Assembly: GCA_001599755.1 (NCBI GenBank)
Contig: BCHX01000002.1
Span: 3,826,330-3,890,329, forward strand
Direction of reading: 5' to 3'
DNA: 64,000 nt
Origin: Gliomastix tumulicola
Lineage: Eukaryota > Ascomycota > Sordariomycetes > Hypocreales > Bionectriaceae
This document shows positions 44,326-53,741 of the stretch, one piece after another; position 1 is the first letter of the stretch, and every line of letters begins with the position of its first letter. The translations under genes and the position numbers were made by a program. The notes below the pieces were generated by a model. That model was not told where the DNA came from, ran no database searches, and saw nothing but the letters and a program-made list of their open reading frames with translations.

Positions 44326-46532
44326 ATGACTGACGAGCCATGGTCAAGCTCAGATGATGAGCCCGAGGCAGCGCCAACGGGATACCTGACATTCTATGAC
44401 ACGAGAATGGGTGAGCAAGCTCAAGGTATGGCTGTCTGACAAGATCTACTGGGAGTCCCTTGAGTGTCTTCATGCGTCTGAGACTCTTTAGCACGTTGCG
44501 AGCTCCGAGAAAACCAGATATTCAGGATTGGTCGAGACCCTCGGTCCAAGTATGTCTTCTCCCTCGGTGGGCACATGATTGCTGACAAGATAGCGATTTC
44601 ACCATCACCACTGATACGCAGAACATGATCTCGCGAAATCACTGCGAGGTGTATGCTATTGTATACGAGCCCTCTGCGTCGTATCATATCTATGTGCGAG
44701 ACCGGAAGTCCATCAATGGCACATACGTGAACGACCAACTGATAGGCGGCGGACCCGATATGGCCACGGGCTTCCTTTTGGATGACGGGGATGTGATCAA
44801 GATCCGACCTCACTGGAGATTCGTCTTCAAGCAGAATACTGCCGTTCTGCGGCATGAGCTGACCAAGAACCAGCGAATGGAATGCCAGGTGAGTCTGCCG
44901 AGCAATTGATGATCAGGATATCGCCTAAGAATCCCAATCGCAGCTATTCCTCGACAAGTATGTCTTGACAAATCGGTGCTTAGGGCAGGGTGCCGAAGCG
45001 ACTGTGTACCTTGCCCTTCATCCAAAATCCGGAAAGCAATTGGTGTGCAAGGTTGTCAACTTGGACGACCCCAAGAACAAAGTCAAGCCTGAGGTTCGAC
45101 GACGGAAGTTCCAAGAAGCAGACATTCTTCGCCAACTGCAACATGTATGTGGTGTGGATGAGTTCGCTTTGCTGGAGAATTTTGACCAAGACTTAGATAG
45201 CCGAACATTCTTCCATATGTCGATGCAATCACTTCGCCACATTCGCTGTGAGTAGCTTCAAACCTTTGAATGGAGTACCTTACTTACCGTCTTCAGGTAT
45301 ATCTTCACTGAGCTGGCCTCCGGAGGCGATCTGTGGGCTTTCCTCAATCGACATGACTACAAGGTTGATGAGCTCGACGCGCGCATCATCATTCGACAAG
45401 TGATCCGAGGTCTTCAATATCTCCACAAGAAGGGCATTGTGCATCGCGACTTGAAGCCGGAAAACATCCTCCTGGCTTACTCACCGAAGATCAGCTGTCA
45501 CCGTGTTCTCCTGTCTGACTTTGGCGCATCAGCTGTGCTACAAAGAAACAGAATGCGTACCGCCGTTGGGACGGCGGGGTATCAAGCACCGTGAGTGTAG
45601 CAGAGTCAGAGATGGGGGCTCACTTTCTGACACAATATAGGGAGCAAATGGGTGATCAACTCCAGACTGCAACAGCCGACATGTGGTCTTTGGGAATGGT
45701 TGCATTGGCCCTTCTGTCGCCCATCGCCAATGCAGAACTCCAGGAGCTTACCCAAATGAGCCAGACCAGTCTGGCAGAGAGTATCAACACCATTGTCGCA
45801 AGGCGGGAGACGCCGCCTTCAGAGAGCGCCCTTTCATTTGTTCGGAGTTGTCTCCAGGTATCCCCTACCAAGCGCCTCACCACTGATGATGCCGCGGGTC
45901 ATGCGTGGTTGTGTACGCCCGAGAAGCATGTGGAATTCTTCCGAAGACTGGATGAGAAAACGATGAAGGGTTTTCAAATACAGAATGCGATCAGGGCGAT
46001 TCCATGGGAGCTACCCGATGTCGAATGGACGTGTATGACTCAATTTGGAGTTCCGAACGAAGTGTCAAGCCCTCACACCCAGGTTGATAACGCGTCTCCC
46101 ACCGGCGGAGCTGTGGCAGCTGCCTCAGGATGCGATACGAAGCGAGAAAACCAGGTGGGAAAACCATGCCGATTGACTTCTGGCCACATCGCACCCATAT
46201 CGGTTCAAAGCACCAACGAAACCCCGGAACAGAAGCTAGAAGCTTGGGATAAGCACACCAGAAGTACGGCAATTACTATCATCCGACAGGAGAAGAAGCA
46301 AGATGGAGTACTCTCGCGCAAGATCACGGATGCCACATTCCTCCCGCTCACCGGATTGGGTAGACACATGAGAGAACCACGGCAGCATGATCACCGGGTG
46401 CGCATCCTTGAGGAGCTCAAAGCAACAAAGTCCAAGTTCCTCAGTGCGGAGCAAGGAAGCATGGGCATGGGCTTCCCATCTCAGGAGAGTCTACGGGTGC
46501 GTGATTCGAGCGTGAAAAGACAGAAAACATGA
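44326..46532 (+). CDS. FHA-domain serine/threonine kinase (Rad53/Chk2/Mek1-like)
   Basis: Seven exons (44326-44425, 44492-44549, 44594-44888, 44944-45144, 45201-45247, 45297-45590 and 45641-46532) give 628 aa, all with GT-AG introns. An FHA domain lies at about 40-135, with IGRDPRS, ISRNHCEVY and INGTYVN, the phosphothreonine-binding signatures. The kinase domain follows: GQGAEATVY (G165-Y173), K187, HRDLKPEN (283-290), DFG (308-310), and the APE motif restored across intron 6 (331-333). All catalytic residues are present. The C-terminal 200 residues are unstructured and contain basic patches. FHA plus kinase is the layout of checkpoint/meiosis kinases. Compared with Rad53 it lacks a second FHA. 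Many Sordariomycetes carry several paralogues of this type, so I do not name it as the primary checkpoint kinase. Confidence 0.88.
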
Positions 46533-46818
46533 AGTAGAAACATGGAAGGAAGGACTTGCGGGATATCGTCGGCTCTGGTCGTTGGGGGCCTAACACATTG
46601 AGCAAGCCACGAGATCCCATGGGCTTCGAGGCATTGGACTGGGTCATATCCACGAAATATGAACTGAAGTATTTGGCGTTCATGTAATGGTAATATGCGA
46701 GGCTGGCGAGGTATTGAACGGCGCAATTGGGTGGGATCGAAAAGGAATGCAATGTTTGGCAACGAGAACGGCCACAGTCACTGCATCTCTATAGACAGAA
46801 TTCGGCAGTGATGAATTT

Positions 46819-47793
46819 CTAGTTTTTATCGACAGTTAATCTCACGTGTCGAACAGATGTATCATCTTCTCCAGGAACCTCTTCAAACCTCAACGGCAGT
46901 AATGGAGGTAGATCCCGGGCATCTTGGTCAGTCCCTGACAAAAGCGGCTCGAGAAGAGCCCTGATCTGGTCAAAGTGCTCGCGGGCCTCGGAGATAGATT
47001 CTAGCATCTTGAGATCCTCGGCCGCGACATTCCGCTCTGTCGGTGTCAGAGGCCGAGCTCTCTCCCTGGCAAGCGCCTCACTCAGACTGACCCCTTTCTC
47101 ATTGACTCCCCCCTCGTGGATGAACGAGACCAAGTTCCCCCTCCTAAGCAGGAGAACACTATCAGCCGTCCCCGTCTCATCCAGCCACTCAACCGCCTTG
47201 GACAGTCCCTCATACGAATCATCATGCACCTTCCCGGGCGTCAGACGCAGTGGCAAACCCCCCGACCGCGCCTCCGGCAGATCCCGGAAGTACCTCACCA
47301 GCGTGCCCAGCCTGCTCAGCGCCGCGGGGACGGCCATGACGACGACGGTGACGCGATAGCCGCCCTCGCGCAGCACCGACGCTAGCACGGTGAAGTCCTC
47401 CGGGTGCCGGCACGCGCTCTCGAGCACGACGTCCAGCCTGCGCCGCGCGGCCTCCTCGACCGCCATGCGCAGCCAGACGCGCGCGTCGGGGCCCGTCGCC
47501 GCCGAGGCGAGGCGGGGCGGGATCGAGGCGTAGGACGGGTGGTGCGTCTTGTAGACGTCGGCGATGAGGTGGGCTGGGCGGCGACCGGCGCCGGCGAGGG
47601 CCGAGAGGGTGGCCGGGCAGAGGCGGGTCTTTCCGGCGCCGGTCTGGCCGACGGCGAGGATGGCTTCCGGGGCCGCGGGAGACGGGGAAGGGGGGATCGG
47701 GGCGATGTCTTGGGGCAGGATGGCGGAGGTGAAGATGGCCTCGGAGGCGGCCGGGGAGAGGCGGTAGGATGAGAGATCTGGCGGGGGAGGCAT
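46819..47793 (-). CDS. Zeta-toxin-domain P-loop protein
   Basis: This is a single exon of 324 aa. Walker A is GQTGAGKT (residues 49-56), preceded by a hydrophobic strand (AILAV). A PAHLIADVYKTHHPSY segment and the ARVWLRMAVEEAARRRLDVVLESA helix-strand follow, matching the Zeta-toxin/AAA_33-like kinase fold. Bacterial Zeta toxins phosphorylate UDP-N-acetylglucosamine. Fungal members are common, but their substrates and roles are unknown, so toxicity is not implied. No antitoxin-like partner is seen next to it. The gene lies between the FHA kinase (convergent, 286 bp) and the acidic Cys-cluster protein. GC content is high and codon use appears normal. The last 80 residues are probably a separate helical region. 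Confidence 0.8.
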   Translation of the reverse strand: MPPPPDLSSYRLSPAASEAIFTSAILPQDIAPIPPSPSPAAPEAILAVGQTGAGKTRLCPATLSALAGAGRRPAHLIADVYKTHHPSYASIPPRLASAATGPDARVWLRMAVEEAARRRLDVVLESACRHPEDFTVLASVLREGGYRVTVVVMAVPAALSRLGTLVRYFRDLPEARSGGLPLRLTPGKVHDDSYEGLSKAVEWLDETGTADSVLLLRRGNLVSFIHEGGVNEKGVSLSEALARERARPLTPTERNVAAEDLKMLESISEAREHFDQIRALLEPLLSGTDQDARDLPPLLPLRFEEVPGEDDTSVRHVRLTVDKN

Positions 47794-48271
47794 TTTGGCA
47801 CTGGGGGAGATGATGAGGCGGATGAGGGGTGAGGTTGAGGAGGGGTGAGTAGAAAACTAAGAACTGCAGGGAGGGCATTCCCACTTTGAGCGAGGAGACT
47901 AGGCTGGTCTGTCTCCAAAATGCCTCCATTCTCGGACTGCAACTAGCTGTGTATTTTTTTTTACCCCTGAGTAACACTCCTTTGAACTTCAACTAGTCTT
48001 TACAAATTTCACTTCGTCTCTTTTGCACATTCAACTGTGGCCTCTGGTAATTTAGTCTCTATGAGTTTTGACGCCGTCTGGGTGGTGATGGCTTCAGAGT
48101 CTCTAACTGGTTCTGTGATGGCATCTCAGCAGGCTAGGAATCTCCCGGGTCGTCGGTCGAATCGCTCTCGGTTGACTCGTCGCATACAGCAAGCACTGGA
48201 GGAGGATATTGTGTTTCTGCGGACAGACGACTCTTCAAATTCTTCAAGCTCGCCCAGCTGCTCCAGCCCCA
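47794..48271. other. Upstream region of the Zeta-domain gene, with a small possible ORF
   Basis: This 478-bp region contains the promoter of the Zeta-domain gene. A plus-strand ATG frame at 48061-48285 would encode 74 residues (basic RRSNRSRLTRRIQQALEED, then a Ser run) and overlaps the end of the next gene by a few bases. It has no recognisable homologue, so I give it as a possibility only. Confidence 0.3.
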
Positions 48272-49702
48272 TTAGGAGCCACTGACCAAGCCTTCCAGCA
48301 GATCGGAGTCGCCTAGCTGTGGGCGGTGTTTGATAATACCCTGGGCATCCTCAACGTCTTCAGGATATCCTGATTCGTGATGCTCCTCAGGTTCGCTCGA
48401 CCTCTGCGGTTCTTCCTCCTCCTCCTTGTTTTCCTCCTCCGCATCCTCCTCCTCCTCCTCCCCAAACGCCTCAAACTCCGTCTCTTCCCCCCCAACAGCC
48501 CTCGAATGACAGTAGAACCACGCTGGCCTCTCCGGCATCACGAAATTTCTCACCGCGACTACCCCCAACTCCCTCCCGACAACCTCAACCGCCTCCCCCC
48601 TCGCCTTGACAATCCACCGCCAAAACACGTCCTCAACCTCGCGATCGTACGCTTCAGACGTCACAGGAAGAACCTCCTCTCTCGGCTCGGCGATTCGCAT
48701 GGTAAAATCCCCCTTCCCGTCGGACTTGCCCGGCATCAGACACTCGTGTTTCCATCCGCGCAGCACGCAGCTCCGGCACGCCTTGCCCCGTGATGCCTCC
48801 CAGGCCTTCTCCCAGTCCTCGCCAGGGGCAGGATCGTGCGTAGGCATGACATCCCGACATGGGATACCACTAGCGGCGCACTGAATACACGGCGGATCGC
48901 GTCTGGGAGGATATCCCCTCGGTTTCTGCAGTCTTGTCATCCGCTTCTTCCTCTGCTCGTAGTCCGGCACCTGGCAGAGATGGTCCTGGTAGGGATACCC
49001 GTCCACATATCTCGGTGCCGTCGCCAGCAACCGCTCCTTGTAGAACGGCCAGTACGCGTCCACCTTCTCCTTCAACCACGCCTCGACAAAGTGTCGATCC
49101 TCCTCCCTCCCTTGCTCGACGAGCCTCTGCTTCACCTGGAAAGCGACTCTCCCCCGCTCGCGTCCGCGGACGTACTCCCTGGCCTTGCCCAGCGCATACG
49201 CATGGAAGCTCTCCTCCTCCTCCTCCTCCCGTGCCGCCACGTCTCGAAAGAAGAAGACCGGGTACTCAAACACCCGCCCCAGATCCTTGCGCATCTCCGC
49301 CTCGAAGAGGCGCTTGCGCCGCGCGTCGCGACCGCCCGCCGCCCGCTCCAGATCCTTCCTCCGCTGGACGTACCCGCGGAACTCGTACGCCGTCTCGTCC
49401 GCGATCCGCTCGGTCTCCTGGGAAACCTCGACGGCGTCGTGCTGTGCTCTGGGGTCCTCCATGCACGCTGCGTTGTCGTGGAGGGGGTGTTTGTCGTACT
49501 CCAGGACGCGGAGCAGCACGGGGAGACACTCTTGGTTCTCCTCGTCATCTTCTTTCTCTGTCCTGGGGAGCATGACGGAGGGACTGTCTGGCGGGCGGAG
49601 GGTGTGTTTTGTCGCTTGGTGTTCTGTCATGGGGTGGTAGATGCTCCTGGGGAGTTGATCTGGCTCGGCCATTGGATTTTGATGTTGATGTGATGAAGAC
49701 AT
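48272..49702 (-). CDS. Uncharacterised acidic protein with split six-cysteine cluster
   Basis: This is a single exon of 476 aa. Residues 90-260 are highly charged and helical. Six cysteines form two triads: C272-x2-C275-x6-C282 and C309-x2-C312-x8-C321, separated by 26 residues. The spacing within triads resembles a Zn2Cys6 cluster, but the spacer is longer than in ordinary fungal transcription factors and the cluster is internal rather than N-terminal. The C-terminal 70 residues contain long Glu runs (about 417-440). I do not recognise a named family. Zinc binding is an inference from the cysteine spacing. Together with the Zeta-domain gene it forms a small block of lineage-specific appearance. 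Confidence 0.75.
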   Translation of the reverse strand: MSSSHQHQNPMAEPDQLPRSIYHPMTEHQATKHTLRPPDSPSVMLPRTEKEDDEENQECLPVLLRVLEYDKHPLHDNAACMEDPRAQHDAVEVSQETERIADETAYEFRGYVQRRKDLERAAGGRDARRKRLFEAEMRKDLGRVFEYPVFFFRDVAAREEEEEESFHAYALGKAREYVRGRERGRVAFQVKQRLVEQGREEDRHFVEAWLKEKVDAYWPFYKERLLATAPRYVDGYPYQDHLCQVPDYEQRKKRMTRLQKPRGYPPRRDPPCIQCAASGIPCRDVMPTHDPAPGEDWEKAWEASRGKACRSCVLRGWKHECLMPGKSDGKGDFTMRIAEPREEVLPVTSEAYDREVEDVFWRWIVKARGEAVEVVGRELGVVAVRNFVMPERPAWFYCHSRAVGGEETEFEAFGEEEEEDAEEENKEEEEEPQRSSEPEEHHESGYPEDVEDAQGIIKHRPQLGDSDLLEGLVSGS

Positions 49703-50762
49703 GGTAAAGTAATAATGTTGAGGTTGAAAAATGGCGCTGTACGCATCATAGCCTAACTAGAAAAATGCCCAACCTTTCAAACAGCATCGGTGTTTTCTGC
49801 GTGCCCAAGAGAACGAGTGTCTCTTGGGTTGGGAACAAGTCTTTATAATATCGCGTTCCTGTCCCCAAGCCTGTGTGTGCCTCAGAACAGCCTGCGGGCA
49901 AAACTGTTCGCGCAGCACCAAACAATGGTTTCGCCTCCAGGGTCCAGGGTCTAGATCCGAACAAACACGTTAGCTCGAACATGGATACAAGTACACAAAC
50001 AACTGGTCCTTGAGTGTCACGACTGTGCAACCATGGCCCAAAGGTTGGGAGAAAGACCAAGTAGACATCGGCACGATGGCCGTAGAAATCCATTGATATT
50101 TCACTCAGCTACAGAAAACAGCACGTGCTGGGGGAGACTTCAGCACTCTTATCCCAACACATCAGAAGGCTTTCCCCCTTCGTCCATCCGTATGCCATCC
50201 ATATGTGCCATGCCGCTGTTGTAAACAAGAGAGGTAAAGAAAAATAATAATAAAAATAGTCGAGGTTGCGTCCATATGCATCCAGCCAACCTGGCTTTGA
50301 AACTGCCAGAGAGCCATCCAAGCCAAGGGTACATATCGCGACGCCCCGAATCAAAAGAAATGTAATAATACGCTGACTCAATCGATGCTAGGACAGCACT
50401 TGTCCAAGCCAGCAAAGACGCCTCATGGCCAAGGACAGGCTTGCGAGGGCCATAAGAAATGAATAATGCCAGTAAAGCACCGGATAAGAAGAATATAATA
50501 GAAATAGAAAGCAAGTAACGCCGACCGAAGTACATATGTAGAATGTTCCTCGGACCCTTTTGACGCCGGCTCAAGACTGCAAAGAAAAAGGGCAATTTAT
50601 ATGGCTGGCTCATATCTTCGCCTGATCAGCACCATAAGAAAACACACTGACACAAGAAGAATAAGTCGGAAATAACACAACGAGCCGCGAGGCTTTCGGT
50701 TGAAAAGGCGAATAAAAATGTCGTCGAATCATGAGAACACCTTCCGCGGAAAATACACTGCG
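49703..50762. other. Intergenic region downstream of ATG1
   Basis: This 1.06-kb region probably includes a long ATG1 3' UTR. A minus-strand ATG frame at 50149-50613 (154 codons) has two or three hydrophobic stretches (YLLSISIIFFLSGALLALFI; LFLLLFFFTSLVY). It could be a small membrane protein, but the region is AT-rich with A/T runs that produce Phe/Leu/Ile codons by chance. I leave it unassigned. TA-rich sequence lies at about 50240-50265. Confidence 0.35.
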
Positions 50763-53741
50763 CTACGACGACGACGGCAGGCTCCGGGGAGTCACGTCGC
50801 CGCTTCGCTGGCGTGTAGTCACAGGTCGGGCCTGGGCCTTCTGCGCCTCGGCAATCATGCTTTGCTTCTTTCGAACGGCGCCGAGTCGACCTGTAATCAT
50901 CTTGATCACTGTGACACAAGTCAGACCAGTCTCTTTCTTAGCCGTTGGGGGTATATAAGGGGTAAACATACTCTTCCTCACATGCTCCTCCTCTTCCATG
51001 TCTAGCTCGCTCCCTCCTCGAGAGCTCGAGGGTGGTGCTCCAGAGCCAAGCCTCTTTGTGCTTGTGTCCTCGTCGTGATCCAGCACGGCCTCAAGCATTC
51101 GGATCGCGGTGATGTAAGACAGCTCGCAGCCTTGCAGATTCTCGTTCGTAACTTCATCGATGGCTGCAGCTCGACTCATCTCCAGGGCACGATCCCACAT
51201 GAGCTTCTCCGCGCTAACACCGGGGGTGAGATACACCTGCTTGATGGCTGATCCCGCCGACGATGATATCGACTCCATGGCTTGGTTCAACGGATGGCTG
51301 GGATGGTCCTCTGGAAGTAGCCTCTGGGCCTCAATGAGCTTCAGTCGCACCACCTCGGACTTCTCGAGAACTTCGTTGAAGCGCTCGCGAACCCACTGGA
51401 CAACAGCGTTGATCCGCTGGACAACACTCTGAGCCACGGCAGCAGCGACGCCGGTGGCTGCTTCTCCTCGGCTCCGGTTGGACCACCAGACACTAGCGAT
51501 GTCCATAGCCCGGGCAAGGAGGGTCAGCGACTTGACGTAGAGAACCAAAGCCTCCTCTGCGAGGGCGACGACGGCTTCGACAGTGAGGTCGCCTTCCTCG
51601 GACGTGAGCTGCTCGACGTCGGCACCTCCAAGCCCGTACTCGGCCGGGGCTATCGGAATGAGCTGCTTGAACTTGACCTCGGCAAACCCAAAGACACAGT
51701 CACTTCGCGTAGCCAGCTCCTCGATCGTCTGCGCGGCTAGCCCATCTTCATCGCCGGCTGCGTTGGTGGTTCCATCTCCAAGCAGCGCTGCTGTCGTAGG
51801 AGTGGGATAGGCAGGGAATGCCTGGTACATGGGAGGTGAGTGTCCCTTTGAACCTCGAAGCGGCGGCACCTTGAAGCCAAAAAGACGGAGACTAGCATCT
51901 TGAATGGCCTTCGAGATGGCGCTTGATGGCGCAACAGGACTCGACGACAGTATTCTGTCATACGATGATCGCCGGTCATGACCGGGCCGGCTCTGAGGGA
52001 CGATGGCATTCCGCGAATTGGAATTCGCTGGAACGGAAGTAGAGGCGGGAACGCCGTGCTGTGAGGATCGCCGCGCCAGCTGCCCGGCCCTGGTACCCTG
52101 TTCGTTGTTGGCAGCCAGTTCGTCAGCGAGAGCATTGACCTCGACATGCCTTCTTTCGACGACAACGTAATCTCGCTCAAATGCGACGTCTTGTGCTGCC
52201 GCCTCCTCGGTCTGAGCTCGGCTACTGGGGGCTGGCCTCGCCGTCTCGGCCAGGGGAGGTTCCTTCGGCCCCGTGTTACGGCGCGGCACAGCATCAGCTG
52301 CCCGTGGCTGAGCCGGAGCCGAGGCGGTATGGTGAGGTCCTGGGCGGCGAATACCAAGACCGTCTCGTTCCACACGTGGGGAGTTCTCAGGCCGAATGGC
52401 TTCTTCGCTCCGGCGAGGACCGGTCGCCCGTGTGGGACTGCGCGATGAAGCTCGTGCGTGAGACGTCCTGTTCTCTCCGGACGACTCCATGCCTTCTTGG
52501 CGCAGAGTCGCGATCCGGGGCGATGAGGGCAAACTGGAGCGTGGCTCGGGCTGTACCTCCTTCTTCGCCACCTTGGGGATGTCATCTTCCACGAGCCCCG
52601 GGATCTCGCTGACGATGACGGTATGGTTGAAGAAAGTCTCAAAGCTCAATCTCTCGACCGGATTCCTCTTCAGCAACGCCCGGATAAGGGCCTTCAGATC
52701 CGAGGTGATGGTGACCTCTCGGGGGAACTTGATCACGTCCTCAGCGGCCTCTATCTTACGGAGGAGCTCGACGTGATTCCTAGCCCGAAACGGCGGGCGT
52801 CCCGTAGCCATCTCGTAGAGCACTGTCCCAACTGACCACAGATCGGCTTTGGCATCGTAACGCTCGTAGCGCAGGATCTCGGGCGCCATGTACAGCGGCG
52901 AGCCACACAACGTATCTGCCAGTGATGTCGATGGAAGGACTCGCGCAAAGCCGAAATCGGCCAGCTTGAGCATAGGCAGCGACGCCAGACCTGCCACCGG
53001 GATCAACGAGTTCGTGCTGGCCTCCATGACAGGCAGACCGCGCTGGTTCCGCATCCCCTCGGCCGGGAGAAGCAAGAGGTTCTGGGGCTTGACATCTCGA
53101 TGAACGTAGTTCTTCTTGCGCAGGAACTCGAGGGCGCTGGAGAGCTGCTTGATGAAGTGTCGGATGACGACCTCGTGCAGGCCCGAGTTCGGCGCGCTGG
53201 GGTATTTCCGGGCCATGTCATGGGTAGCGGGATGCGTGCTGAGCTTCTCTCTCTTCTTGATAAAGAGGGAGAGGTCGCCAAGCTCACAGTACTCCATGAT
53301 GAGGTTTATGTGTGTCGACGACTCGATGCAGTCATGCAGGGCGACGATATGGGGATGTCGCAGGGTCTTGAGGATCTGGATCTCGCCGTAGAGGTTCTCT
53401 CTGAGCTTCTTGTTGAGGCGCCCGAGCTCGACGCACTTGATGGCAACGACCTGCCTCGTTTCCTGTTGGACCATACTGTCAGCAAAATGTCCGGCAATCG
53501 ATGGTCCGTACGGCCGCTGCTCGGGGACGTGACTGGGAGAGATCTGGGGAGAACTGCTGTGCAGGGGACAAGTGACTGTCCTCTCGACTCGGAGGGAGGG
53601 AGGGAGGGAGGCTCGCGCAGAGCATACCTGATGCCATCCTTGGTAGACCTGAGCAAAGCTGCCCTTGCCAATCTCCTTCTCGACCACAAAGTCCCCAACG
53701 CTCTGCCTCGACCTCTGGGAGCCTTGTGACGCTGCCGCCAT
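50763..53741 (-). CDS. ATG1: Autophagy-initiating serine/threonine kinase Atg1
   Basis: Atg1 starts autophagosome formation and the cytoplasm-to-vacuole pathway, acting with Atg13 and Atg17. Exons 53628-53741, 50972-53462 and 50763-50908 give 916 aa, the usual size in filamentous fungi. The kinase domain starts at FVVEKEIGKGSFAQVYQGWH. After splicing it continues RQVVAIK (K47), GEIQILKTLRHPHIVALHDC, HRDVKPQN (159-166) and DFG (207-209). The middle is Ser/Arg/Pro-rich and variable. The C-terminal tandem MIT-like region (about 590-880) has LYVKSLTLLARAMDIAS and LEMSRAAAIDEV. The last exon begins at an Arg-Lys-Met junction. Both introns (53463-53627, 165 nt, and 50909-50971, 63 nt) are multiples of three and contain no in-frame stop. 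Skipping either splice would therefore still give a full-length frame. Confidence 0.96.
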   Translation of the reverse strand: MAAASQGSQRSRQSVGDFVVEKEIGKGSFAQVYQGWHQVCSARASLPPSLRVERTVTCPLHSSSPQISPSHVPEQRPYGPSIAGHFADSMVQQETRQVVAIKCVELGRLNKKLRENLYGEIQILKTLRHPHIVALHDCIESSTHINLIMEYCELGDLSLFIKKREKLSTHPATHDMARKYPSAPNSGLHEVVIRHFIKQLSSALEFLRKKNYVHRDVKPQNLLLLPAEGMRNQRGLPVMEASTNSLIPVAGLASLPMLKLADFGFARVLPSTSLADTLCGSPLYMAPEILRYERYDAKADLWSVGTVLYEMATGRPPFRARNHVELLRKIEAAEDVIKFPREVTITSDLKALIRALLKRNPVERLSFETFFNHTVIVSEIPGLVEDDIPKVAKKEVQPEPRSSLPSSPRIATLRQEGMESSGENRTSHARASSRSPTRATGPRRSEEAIRPENSPRVERDGLGIRRPGPHHTASAPAQPRAADAVPRRNTGPKEPPLAETARPAPSSRAQTEEAAAQDVAFERDYVVVERRHVEVNALADELAANNEQGTRAGQLARRSSQHGVPASTSVPANSNSRNAIVPQSRPGHDRRSSYDRILSSSPVAPSSAISKAIQDASLRLFGFKVPPLRGSKGHSPPMYQAFPAYPTPTTAALLGDGTTNAAGDEDGLAAQTIEELATRSDCVFGFAEVKFKQLIPIAPAEYGLGGADVEQLTSEEGDLTVEAVVALAEEALVLYVKSLTLLARAMDIASVWWSNRSRGEAATGVAAAVAQSVVQRINAVVQWVRERFNEVLEKSEVVRLKLIEAQRLLPEDHPSHPLNQAMESISSSAGSAIKQVYLTPGVSAEKLMWDRALEMSRAAAIDEVTNENLQGCELSYITAIRMLEAVLDHDEDTSTKRLGSGAPPSSSRGGSELDMEEEEHVRKSMFTPYIPPTAKKETGLTCVTVIKMITGRLGAVRKKQSMIAEAQKAQARPVTTRQRSGDVTPRSLPSSS

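Noticed and set aside
48061..48285. 74-codon frame between the Zeta-domain and Cys-cluster genes
   Set aside because: Low complexity, overlaps the neighbouring stop, no homologue recognised.
44326..49702. Toxin-antitoxin or defence island reading of the 44-50 kb block
   Set aside because: No small partner gene next to the Zeta-domain gene, no shared promoter, and kinase and Cys-cluster genes have no known link; only proximity supports it.
50149..50613. 154-codon hydrophobic frame downstream of ATG1
   Set aside because: AT-rich DNA easily yields Phe/Leu/Ile codons; no recognisable family; mentioned only in the intergenic entry.
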